Origin: CAZMXI01 sp964570205
GTDB lineage: Bacteria > Planctomycetota > Phycisphaerae > Tepidisphaerales > Tepidisphaeraceae
DNA length: 31,484 nt
Direction: 5' to 3'
NCBI GenBank assembly: GCA_964570205.1
Contig: CAZMXI010000039.1
Span: 1-31,484 of the forward strand
Below the pieces are notes generated by a model. That model saw only the letters and a program-made list of their open reading frames with translations, did not search any database and was not told where the DNA came from. A program made the translations under genes and the position numbers. Positions 17,027-23,935 of this stretch are shown one piece after another. How positions within the stretch are numbered: the stretch's first letter is position 1; the number at the start of each line of letters is the position of its first letter.

Positions 17027-17734
17027 TCAGTTCAGTTCCTTGATGTAAACGTTCTTGAACTGAATGGGGTTGCCATGGTGTTGGAGGGCGATGGGGCCGC
17101 TGGCAGGCATGCCCGGAAGCTGGGCGTTCGTAATCACCTCTTCGCCGTTGAGCTTGACCCAGAGTCGGTCGCCCTTGACTGTGATCTCCATCTTGTTCCA
17201 CTCGCCGATGGGCTTGTCCATGTTCTTTTTCGGGGTGACGCCGGCTTTCACTTCGGCAGGCATCTTCGGGTCGGTGCGATAACCATAGACTTCGCCGGAG
17301 CCGCAACTCCAGCACCAAATGTTGATCTGGCTCTTGCTGTTGCCGCGGACGTAGATGCCGCTGTCGCCCGCCTCGTCAATCTCCTGCTGAATGACCTTGC
17401 CGGTTTCATCCTTCTTCTCCGTGCCATCGGGCAGGATGATCGGGTGCTTGATCTTGTAGGTCTTGCCGGACCAGCGCCAGTCCACCATGAGCGTGAAGTC
17501 CTTGTAGGATTTCTGGCTCCAGAGGTCGGCGTTCTTGCCGTCGTAGTCGATGATGCCATCGACCACCTTCCAGTGCAACTCGCCATCCTTGGGGACCTTC
17601 CAGCCGGTCAGGTCCTTGCCGTTGAACAGGGTGATGAAACCATCGGGCGCGGTGTTGTCAGCCGCGACAACCAGCCCCGCCAGGAAAACAGTCGCGAGGA
17701 CGGCGCTGGCGGCCACAAGGAAACGCTTTAGCAT
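17027..17734 (-). CDS. Secreted DUF1080 (3-keto-disaccharide hydrolase-type) protein
   Basis: A 235-residue exported protein of the DUF1080 family (PF06439), a concanavalin/LamG-like jelly roll. Characterised members hydrolyse or eliminate 3-keto-glycosides. The Sec signal is LKRFLVAASAVLATVFLAGL with likely cleavage after VVAA. Typical features follow: GFITLFNGKDLTGWKV, WKVVDGIIDYDGKNADLWSQ, DFTLMVDWRWSG, DSGIYVRGNSKSQINIWC, EWNKMEITVKGDRLWVKLNG and the final GPIALQHHGNPIQFKNVYIKEL. It starts at ATG 17734, fixed by AGGAGG six bases upstream; the longer frame to 18022 is not used. A perfect palindrome sits just upstream at 17750-17765. It is divergent from a Gfo/Idh/MocA gene, a family often paired with DUF1080. 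The exact substrate is unknown. Confidence 0.92.
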   Translation of the reverse strand: MLKRFLVAASAVLATVFLAGLVVAADNTAPDGFITLFNGKDLTGWKVPKDGELHWKVVDGIIDYDGKNADLWSQKSYKDFTLMVDWRWSGKTYKIKHPIILPDGTEKKDETGKVIQQEIDEAGDSGIYVRGNSKSQINIWCWSCGSGEVYGYRTDPKMPAEVKAGVTPKKNMDKPIGEWNKMEITVKGDRLWVKLNGEEVITNAQLPGMPASGPIALQHHGNPIQFKNVYIKELN

Positions 17735-17749
17735 GAATCCTCCTGTCAG

Positions 17750-17765
17750 CATGATCGGGATCATG
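17750..17765 (-). promoter_or_regulatory. Palindromic candidate operator upstream of DUF1080
   Basis: CATGATC-GG-GATCATG is a perfect inverted repeat with 7-base arms. It lies 16 bases upstream of the DUF1080 start codon and immediately before its AGGAGG ribosome binding site. Its position fits a repressor site or an RNA hairpin in the leader. No regulator gene is visible in the window. Confidence 0.35.
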
Positions 17766-18506
17766 AGCACACGCACAAAGGCCGTGCCCTTATGATGGAA
17801 TACCACAGGGGAACGCCGGCGCTGCATGCGCGGAGAAAAATCCGCCCCTCGGCGGCCAGGGACCGACCGGGATGGCGCAAACAAAAACCGCATGCCCATG
17901 CCGCCGCACGGGGCGACTCGGTTCTCAGCCACCGTCGCGTCAGAATCCCTGATGATCCGTGTGCGCACACAGCCCCTGCAATCGCCAGACATCACACCCA
18001 GGGCGGTATCCGGACGACGCATTCAAAGGACTACCACGGCACCTTCTCTACCATTGTGGCCACACGATCCATGCTGAGGATGGCGCCCACGCGGAAGAAA
18101 AATGCACACACACGATCAGCGAAGCTGATCGCAGGTCGGCAGCGGTTGCGTATGGCCCGTCGCTTAAATCTTGCCTTTCTTCTTCATCACGACGTAGAAG
18201 GCAATAAGTGCAACGAGGAGCGTGCCCATAATAAAGAAGTACATAGGCCGAGATTTTACCCGAAGCTTTCACGGATGGAAGAGCTGATGCCTTTCGCGAC
18301 AGCGAGTTGTGCGGATGACCGTCGAGCCAAACGACTGGCCCGAGTGATTCGGAACCGTCCTGCCGCCTGGTGCCGCAGGCATCGGGGCAATTCCAGAAAA
18401 CGAAACCCGCGGCGCGGACTACAGAACATTGACGCCGGCAGGGATTGCACCGGCGCAGGATTTGGGAGAAGCTTCACTCCGTTCATTAGCCATACAGGAG
18501 ACAAGT
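17766..18506. other. Long intergenic region between DUF1080 and the Gfo/Idh/MocA gene
   Basis: About 740 bases separate these divergent genes. The only coding candidate I can support is the 26-codon minus-strand ORF at 18164-18244. Longer frames across the region (for example 17792-18703, +) have unlike-protein composition and run into the next gene out of frame. No tRNA, CRISPR or insertion-sequence ends are visible. Confidence 0.5.
18164..18244 (-). CDS. Putative 26-residue single-helix membrane microprotein
   Basis: A very short frame encodes MYFFIMGTLLVALIAFYVV followed by the basic tail MKKKGKI, then TAA. It is a near-ideal single transmembrane segment with a positively charged cytoplasmic end, unlike the low-quality frames around it. 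There is no clear ribosome binding site. However, TAAAAT (complement of 18253-18258) lies eight bases upstream of the ATG, so a leaderless transcript beginning at or near the start codon is possible. No family is recognised. The evidence is composition and topology only, and chance cannot be excluded at this length. Confidence 0.4.
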   Translation of the reverse strand: MYFFIMGTLLVALIAFYVVMKKKGKI

Positions 18507-19781
18507 ATGAGGCACAAAGCGGTCCGACTGAGCCGACGGCAATTCTTGAAAGCTGCGGCGGGTGCTGCGTTGGCAGCGCCGATGGTGGTTCCCGGCCGGG
18601 TTCTGGGCATGAATGGCGCGGTTGCCCCGAGCGAGCGCATCGTGCTGGGTGCGATCGGAATCGGTGGTCGAGGGTCTTACGTCCTGACCTGTTTCCTGCA
18701 TGAACCGGACGTTCAGTGCGTTGCCGTGGCCGAGGTGAAAAGGAATCGGCGCGACGCCGTCAAGAAGATGGTGGACAATCGCTATCGCAACGAAGACTGT
18801 GTGACGTATCGCGACCTTCGCGAACTGCTCGATCGCAAGGACATCGACGCGGTGCTGATCGCTACGGGCCCGAACTGGCACGCGACCGCGGCCATTCTGG
18901 CGGCGCGATACGGGAAGGACGTCTACTGCGAGAAGCCGTGCACGAAGAACATCATGCAGAGCTTCGCCCTGGCGGATGCGTTCCGCCGTAGCGGTGGGGT
19001 GTTTCAGGCCGGTACGCAGCGGCGCAGCCTGCCGAACTTCATGTACGCGATCGACCTTGCCCGCAAGGGCAAGCTGGGCAAGCTCCATACGCTGCACGCG
19101 CACCCGGCCGGTCTGGGCACTTCCACCAGCGGGTGGCTGCCGCCGGAACCCGAGCCAGCGAAGGATGACGTGGATTGGGACACGTACCTTGGCCCGGCGG
19201 CGTGGCGGCCGTTCAACCGGCGGCTTCTCGATGGATTTAACTTTGAGAAGGGCGGTGGCCTCACGGGGGGCGGATGCCTGGAATGGGGCTCGCACTGCGT
19301 CGATCTGTGCCAATGGGCCAACGACGCCGACGGCACAGCGCCGGTGGAGTACGAGCCGGTGAACGGGCAGCTCCACGCCCGCTATGCCAATGGCGTGAAG
19401 CTGGTCGTACGGAACGAGGGTTGGCTGCCGCTGGGCTCGTGCCCGGTGCGGTTCGAGGGTGAGACGGGGTGGGTCGAGACCGGCGACGATGGCGATTCGG
19501 TCGCCAACCCGGCGTCGCTGCTGGCCGGCCGACGCCAGAAGATCGGCGGGTATCCCGCGAACTTCCACGTGCGGAACTTCCTGGATTGCGTCAAGACGCG
19601 CAGCCAACCGCGGGCGAGCGCTGAGGCTGCGTGCTGGGCGCATGTTGCGTGCCACGCGGCGAACATCGCGCTGTTCCTCAACCGCAAGGTCATCTATGAC
19701 CCGAAGAAGAACGAATTCGTCAATGATGAAGCAGCCAACCGGCTGCGGTCGGAGGCGCTTCGCGAGCCGTGGCGGATATAG
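18507..19781 (+). CDS. Gfo/Idh/MocA-family oxidoreductase with Tat signal
   Basis: A 424-residue NAD(P)-dependent sugar dehydrogenase/oxidoreductase. The N-terminus RLSRRQFLKAAAGAALAAP is a twin-arginine signal, so the enzyme is exported folded, probably with its cofactor bound. The Rossmann stretch IVLGAIGIGGRGSYVL follows (about residues 44-60), then IDAVLIATGPNWHA, the family hallmark EKP in DVYCEKPCTKN, and the catalytic-region GGGCLEWGSHCVDLCQWA. Start ATG 18507 has AGGAG six bases upstream. Planctomycetes carry many such proteins. Some relatives oxidise glycosides at C3 to 3-keto sugars, which DUF1080 enzymes then cleave, and the divergent DUF1080 gene makes that role plausible. It is followed 54 bases later by the HEAT gene with a near-identical ribosome-binding leader (CAGGAGACA). 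Confidence 0.93.
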   Translation: MRHKAVRLSRRQFLKAAAGAALAAPMVVPGRVLGMNGAVAPSERIVLGAIGIGGRGSYVLTCFLHEPDVQCVAVAEVKRNRRDAVKKMVDNRYRNEDCVTYRDLRELLDRKDIDAVLIATGPNWHATAAILAARYGKDVYCEKPCTKNIMQSFALADAFRRSGGVFQAGTQRRSLPNFMYAIDLARKGKLGKLHTLHAHPAGLGTSTSGWLPPEPEPAKDDVDWDTYLGPAAWRPFNRRLLDGFNFEKGGGLTGGGCLEWGSHCVDLCQWANDADGTAPVEYEPVNGQLHARYANGVKLVVRNEGWLPLGSCPVRFEGETGWVETGDDGDSVANPASLLAGRRQKIGGYPANFHVRNFLDCVKTRSQPRASAEAACWAHVACHAANIALFLNRKVIYDPKKNEFVNDEAANRLRSEALREPWRI

Positions 19782-19835
19782 GCGAATCGCTTGGCGGTTG
19801 AAATGGGCTCTGGCAACGTGATTCAGGAGACAGTC

Positions 19836-21785
19836 ATGCACAAGGCGAGATATACGACGCTGTTGGTTGCCGCGGTGGCGCTGGCGGCGATGATGATGCA
19901 GCGGCCTGCGATAGCCGCGGAAAATACCGACCGGGAACAGAAGCTGATCGCGGTCTTGAAGTCGGATGCGCCAAAGGCCGACAAGGCGATCACGTGCAAA
20001 TTCCTGTCCATTTACGGCAGCAAGGAGGCGGTTCCGGTCGTGGCGCCGCTGCTGGTGGATCAGGAGTTGTCGTCGTGGGCGCGCATTGCGCTCGAGGCCA
20101 TTCCCGGCCCCGAGGCGGATGCCGCGCTGCGCGATGCGATGTATAAGGTGGAAGGGCGGCTGCTGATCGGGGTCATCAACTCGATCGGGTATCGGCGGGA
20201 TGCGCAGGCCGTTGCACCGCTGGTGGAAGAACTGAAGAACCGGGATGCGGAGGTGGCTTCGGCCGCGGCCGCGGCGCTGGGCAAGATCGGCGGCGATCAG
20301 GCGGCCAAGGCGCTGGAGCAGTTCCTGGGCGCTGCGCCCGAAGCTGTCCGGCCGGCGGCGGCGGAAGGGTGCATCGTCTGCGCGGAACGGTTCCTGGCCG
20401 ATGGCAGCGCTGAAAAGGCGACCAGGCTTTATGACGCGGTGCGATCCAGCCAGAACGCACCGAAGCAGCGGGCGCTGGAGGCGACGCGGGGCGCGATCCT
20501 GGCGCGAGGCGCGGCGGGCCTGCCGCTGCTCCTGGAGAACCTGCGGTCGCAGGACAAGGCCACATTCACGATGGCGCTGCGAAGCGCTCGCGAATTGGCC
20601 GGCGACGCGGTGACGGATGCGGTCATCGCCGAACTGCCGAAGAATAACCCCCAGCGGCAGGCCCTGCTGCTGATTGCCCTGGGCGATCGGGGCAGCGTCA
20701 GGGCGCTTCCGGCGGTGCTGGAGGCGGCCAGGAACGGCCCGGCCGAGGCAAGGATCGCGGCGGCCGGCGTTCTGGAGAAGCTGGGCAATGCCTCGTGCAT
20801 TCCCGTGCTGCTGGATGCGGCGGTCGGCAATGACGCGGCGATTGCCCAGGCGGCGAAGGTAGCGCTGGCGCGGCTGGCGGGCAGAGATGTGGATTCAGAC
20901 CTGCTGACGCGGCTGCGGCAGTCTTCCGGCAAGATGCGGCAGACACTGATTGAGCTGGCGGAGCAGCGCCGAATCGATGGATCGATTCCGGTGTTCGTTG
21001 AGCTTGCCGTGGATTCGGACGCCGGCATTCGCACAGCGGCAGTTGTGGCCATCGGCGCAATTGGCGAGGCGAAAGACGCGGCTGGCTTGGCAGGGTTGCT
21101 CCGGAAGACGACTGTGGAGGCCGACCGGGATGCGCTGGAGAAGGCGATGATGAGCCTTTGCGGCCGTGAAGCTGCCGCGTGCGTGCCGCACGTTCTGCCC
21201 CTGGTCAAGAGCGACAACGCTGCGGATCGCATCGTGGCGCTGCATGTGCTGGCGTGTTGCGGTGGTCCGGATGCGCTGACGGCGGTGAAGGCGGCCGTCG
21301 AGGATCAGGATGGGGCAGTGCAGGATGAAGCGGTGCGAACGCTGGCTGCGTGGCCGAACCGTTGGCCGGGCGATTCGGCCATCGCCGACCCACTATTGGC
21401 ACTGGCCCGGTCGGGAAAGAAGCCCACGCATCAGGTTCTGGCGCTGCGCGGGTACCTGCAGTTCGTGCAGGATACGCGGACATTGCGTCCCGAAGACAAA
21501 CTGGCCAGGGTAAAGGATGTTCTGCCGCTGCTCTCCCGGCCGGAAGAAAAGCGCCTGGCGATTTCGGTCTTGCGGGCGATTGGCACCGGCGGAGCCATGG
21601 AGCCGCTGGTGGCGTTTACGGCCGATGCCGCTGTGGGCGAGGAAGCCTGCGCCGCCGTGGTTGGCTTAGCCGGACGGAACACGGCGGGATTGTCCAGGCA
21701 ACAGCGACAGCAGGCGCTCCAGACGGTCATGGAGCGGACGAAGACCGACGCAACGCGGCAGCGTGCGCAGGAATTGCTCAAGTAG
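19836..21785 (+). CDS. Exported HEAT-repeat protein
   Basis: A 649-residue protein with an N-terminal signal (YTTLLVAAVALAAMMM, likely cleavage after AIAA) and then an alpha-solenoid along its whole length. The helical repeats of about 30-35 residues show the HEAT pattern of A/L-rich helix pairs, for example VAPLVEELKNRDAEVASAAA, AALGKIGGDQAAKALEQFL, and ELAVDSDAGIRTAAVVAIGA. Such proteins are scaffolds without catalysis, acting in the periplasm here. Start ATG 19836 has AGGAG six bases before it; the upstream in-frame ATG at 19791 lacks one. It is co-oriented with and close to the oxidoreductase gene, and the shared terminator at 21813-21857 suggests a two-gene operon. The function is not known. 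A supporting role for the exported oxidoreductase is a guess from position. Confidence 0.88.
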   Translation: MHKARYTTLLVAAVALAAMMMQRPAIAAENTDREQKLIAVLKSDAPKADKAITCKFLSIYGSKEAVPVVAPLLVDQELSSWARIALEAIPGPEADAALRDAMYKVEGRLLIGVINSIGYRRDAQAVAPLVEELKNRDAEVASAAAAALGKIGGDQAAKALEQFLGAAPEAVRPAAAEGCIVCAERFLADGSAEKATRLYDAVRSSQNAPKQRALEATRGAILARGAAGLPLLLENLRSQDKATFTMALRSARELAGDAVTDAVIAELPKNNPQRQALLLIALGDRGSVRALPAVLEAARNGPAEARIAAAGVLEKLGNASCIPVLLDAAVGNDAAIAQAAKVALARLAGRDVDSDLLTRLRQSSGKMRQTLIELAEQRRIDGSIPVFVELAVDSDAGIRTAAVVAIGAIGEAKDAAGLAGLLRKTTVEADRDALEKAMMSLCGREAAACVPHVLPLVKSDNAADRIVALHVLACCGGPDALTAVKAAVEDQDGAVQDEAVRTLAAWPNRWPGDSAIADPLLALARSGKKPTHQVLALRGYLQFVQDTRTLRPEDKLARVKDVLPLLSRPEEKRLAISVLRAIGTGGAMEPLVAFTADAAVGEEACAAVVGLAGRNTAGLSRQQRQQALQTVMERTKTDATRQRAQELLK

Positions 21786-21812
21786 CCGCACCCTATTGGG
21801 CTTGATTTGAAC

Positions 21813-21857
21813 AACATGGAGGATGGCGCTTCACGCGGGCCATCCTCCATGTTTTTG
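21813..21857 (+). terminator. Intrinsic terminator after the oxidoreductase-HEAT operon
   Basis: A perfect 15-base-pair stem (21813-21827 with 21839-21853, loop of 11) is followed by TTTG and a further T-rich stretch, starting 27 bases after the HEAT stop codon. It is a textbook rho-independent terminator for the plus-strand operon upstream. Confidence 0.9.
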
Positions 21858-21864
21858 TTATACT
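21856..21864 (+). promoter_or_regulatory. Extended -10 promoter overlapping the terminator tail
   Basis: TG-T-TATACT forms an extended -10 element (5/6 to TATAAT) whose upstream part is the T tract of the preceding terminator. No good -35 is present. The predicted start near 21871 leaves a leader of about 12 bases before ATG 21883, with AGGAGGAG at 21873-21880. Confidence 0.4.
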
Positions 21865-21882
21865 CCCGCCGCAGGAGGAGCC

Positions 21883-22719
21883 ATGAGGCGACGGGATTTT
21901 TTTGGCGCGTGTATCGCAGGGGCAACATTGGCGCGGCTGGGCATGGCAGGCCAGCAGCCGAGGACAGGCCGAAAACTATACATCATGGACACCTGGTTCT
22001 GGGAGGAGCGGCAGATGCCCATCCCGGAGCAGGCGTCGCTGGTTCGCCGGCTGGGCTGCGCAGGGATGTCGCTGTGCTGGGGTGCCGAACATGCCGAGCG
22101 TCTCGCGGCCATCAGGGCTGAGAAGCTGGAGACCGTCGCCTGCTATGCCGTGGTGGACATCGATGGAGGATATCCCGATCACCTGGCCCGGACTTTGGAA
22201 CTGCTGAAAGGCACAGGAGGGCTGGTGTGGCTGGCGCTGACTTCGAAGAAGAGTAAACCCTCGGAAGGTGCCGGCGACGAGGCCGCCCTGGCGATCATCC
22301 ACCGGTGTGCGGAGGCGTGCAAGGCCGTCGAAGTCCCCGGCATTGCGCTATACCCGCACGCCGGTTTCTGGATGGAGAAGGTCGGCGACGCCGTGAGGCT
22401 TTGCCGCCAGACTCGCCGGGATGATGTGGGGATGCAGTTCAATCAATACCACTGGATGACGGCTGATGCCGGTAAGGACCTTGCGGGTACACTGCGGGGC
22501 GCCAAGCCCTATCTGAAGGGCGTTTCGATCAATGGCTCTGGCCGGCAGCCTTCGATCCTGCCGCTGGGCGAGGGGGATTACGACCTGCGGCCAATCATTC
22601 GCGAACTGAACGAGATCGGCTATGCCGGACCGATCAGCCATCAGGGATACAGCATCAAAGGAGACCTGCCGCGACGGCTCGCGGCGGCGATGGAGACGTG
22701 GAAGCAGTTGACCGTGTAA
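21883..22719 (+). CDS. Sugar phosphate isomerase/epimerase-family TIM-barrel protein
   Basis: A 278-residue xylose-isomerase-like TIM barrel (AP endonuclease 2 superfamily). It has a short N-terminal twin-arginine-like export signal, MRRRDFFGACIAGATLA. Barrel features include LVRRLGCAGMSLCWGAEHAERL, VPGIALYPHAGFWMEK (His/Glu metal site region), DVGMQFNQYHWM and GPISHQGYSIKGDLPRRL near the C-terminus. Members isomerise or epimerise sugars. Some act as hydratases of 2-hydroxy-3-keto-glucal in 3-keto-glycoside breakdown, a role that would fit the nearby DUF1080 and oxidoreductase genes. The exact reaction is not shown by sequence. Start ATG 21883 is set by AGGAGGAG and the signal peptide. It is 23 bases upstream of the rubrerythrin gene. 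Confidence 0.87.
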   Translation: MRRRDFFGACIAGATLARLGMAGQQPRTGRKLYIMDTWFWEERQMPIPEQASLVRRLGCAGMSLCWGAEHAERLAAIRAEKLETVACYAVVDIDGGYPDHLARTLELLKGTGGLVWLALTSKKSKPSEGAGDEAALAIIHRCAEACKAVEVPGIALYPHAGFWMEKVGDAVRLCRQTRRDDVGMQFNQYHWMTADAGKDLAGTLRGAKPYLKGVSINGSGRQPSILPLGEGDYDLRPIIRELNEIGYAGPISHQGYSIKGDLPRRLAAAMETWKQLTV

Positions 22720-22742
22720 ACCCCACACAGAGGAGCACCAAC

Positions 22743-23240
22743 ATGGGAATGACCGAACAGCACCTTAAGGAAGCGTTTGCGGGCGAGAGCCAGGCGAATC
22801 GGAAGTACACGGCCTTTGCCCGGAAAGCCGAGCAGGATGGATTCCCGAACGTCGCCAAACTCTTCCGCACTGCGGCTGAGGCGGAGACGATTCACGCATT
22901 GGGGCATTTCGCGGCCATGGGTGCCATTGGCACCACGGCGGAGAATCTGAAGGCCGCAGTCGAAGGTGAGACTTATGAGTTCCAGGAGATGTATCCGCCG
23001 ATGCTGAACGACGCCGAGGCCGAGAAACATCGCGGGCGGATCATGATGGGCTACGCCATGCGCGCCGAAGCGGTCCATGCGAAGCTGTATCAGAAGGCCC
23101 TGGAGGCGGTGCAACAGGGCAAAGACCTTGCCGAGGCGAACATATACCTCTGCCCTGTCTGCGGGCACATCGAGTTTGGCCAGCCGCCCGAAACCTGCCC
23201 CATCTGTAACGCCCGAAAGGACAGGTTCGTGCAGATCTGA
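22743..23240 (+). CDS. rbr: Rubrerythrin
   Basis: A 165-residue non-haem iron protein that reduces hydrogen peroxide in anaerobes and microaerophiles. The N-terminal ferritin-like four-helix domain carries the di-iron ligands: E15 in AGESQANRKY, E48 and H51 in EAETIHALGH, then YPPMLNDAEAEKHRG. The C-terminal rubredoxin-like domain has the two cysteine pairs CPVCGHI and CPICNARKDRF that bind one Fe. Both domains are complete. Start ATG 22743 follows AGGAG (22731-22735) by seven bases; an upstream in-frame ATG at 22698 lies inside the preceding gene. It is probably co-transcribed with the TIM-barrel gene although their functions are unrelated. It suggests an anaerobic lifestyle or one exposed to peroxide. 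Confidence 0.96.
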   Translation: MGMTEQHLKEAFAGESQANRKYTAFARKAEQDGFPNVAKLFRTAAEAETIHALGHFAAMGAIGTTAENLKAAVEGETYEFQEMYPPMLNDAEAEKHRGRIMMGYAMRAEAVHAKLYQKALEAVQQGKDLAEANIYLCPVCGHIEFGQPPETCPICNARKDRFVQI

Positions 23241-23758
23241 CGGCCGCCGCCGTACATCGTTGAATAGCCGATTGCGTTGTCTGGCGGCAAGCCTGACCGG
23301 CAGAAGACGGTTCTGTTTGCGCGGGATACGCCCGCCATCTGCGACCGTACGGGTGTCCGGTGCCTGTCATGGAAACGTCGCAACGGGCAGTCTGAGTGGG
23401 GAGGTTATCCCGACCCAGCCGACCGGCCTGCATGTCGCCGGTGCCGTCGGGGTCTCCAGAGCTGCACATGCTCTCGGCTCGACGGGTAACTCCATTTTAC
23501 AGTGGGAGATAAATCCAAAATCGTGGAATCGTGAGCACCACGCTATTGCGAACGGAGAGGTCGTTCTATACAATCCACTCCGAGATGGGCGTCTGGGCCG
23601 AGTGCTGTCGGGGCTTGAGGCCTGTGGAACCCGAACAAACAAGGTTCTGGTTCATGACCGTCCACCGCAGTGGGAGGGTGTGGCGGTTGCCAGGATGACT
23701 GGCCCTATCTGACTGTGTAGGTCCACTTCGGCACGGCTCGTGCGCTCCATGGTTGTCA

Positions 23759-23772
23759 ATTCATTAATGAAT
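23759..23772. promoter_or_regulatory. Perfect AT-rich palindrome, candidate operator
   Basis: ATTCATTAATGAAT is a fully symmetric 14-base site in otherwise GC-rich DNA, directly after TTGTCA (23753-23758, 5/6 to a -35 box). It lies 164 bases upstream of the transporter start. A DNA-binding dimer is the simplest explanation, but no regulator is identified. Confidence 0.3.
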
Positions 23773-23868
23773 AAGGCCTTGCGCGCCTAGAATTTTGCGC
23801 CGGGCAGATATAAGTCCAATAGCGGTTTCGAATATTGGTGGGCGGTGCGCCCTGAGAACATGGTGCAA

Positions 23869-23892
23869 GCAGTCCGTTAGTGGCCGGACTGC
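23869..23892 (+). promoter_or_regulatory. Hairpin in the transporter leader
   Basis: GCAGTCCG (23869-23876) pairs perfectly with CGGACTGC (23885-23892) across an 8-base loop. It ends 43 bases before the transporter ATG, with no T run after it, so it is not a standard terminator. It may be an operator or a leader RNA structure. Confidence 0.3.
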
Positions 23893-23935
23893 GTGTCCAT
23901 CAATCTTGGTCTAGCCATAGGCGGAGCTGTGCTCG

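Larger units (their letters stand above)
23241..23935. other. Intergenic region before the OFA-type transporter
   Basis: Nearly 700 bases without a recognisable gene; frames present are short or continue out of frame from rubrerythrin. Base composition falls locally. It contains the perfect palindrome ATTCATTAATGAAT (23759-23772) with TTGTCA just upstream, a -10-like TATAAG at 23809-23814, and a perfect 8-base-pair hairpin at 23869-23892. These could be the control region of the transporter gene. Confidence 0.45.

Noticed and set aside
17792..18703. 303-codon plus-strand frame between DUF1080 and the oxidoreductase
   Set aside because: Composition is unlike a protein (Arg/His-rich, no hydrophobic core pattern), and it runs into the well-supported oxidoreductase gene in another frame.
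23277..23712. Possible gene remnant after rubrerythrin
   Set aside because: No frame in this stretch shows a recognisable protein motif or a ribosome binding site, so a pseudogene cannot be supported by eye.
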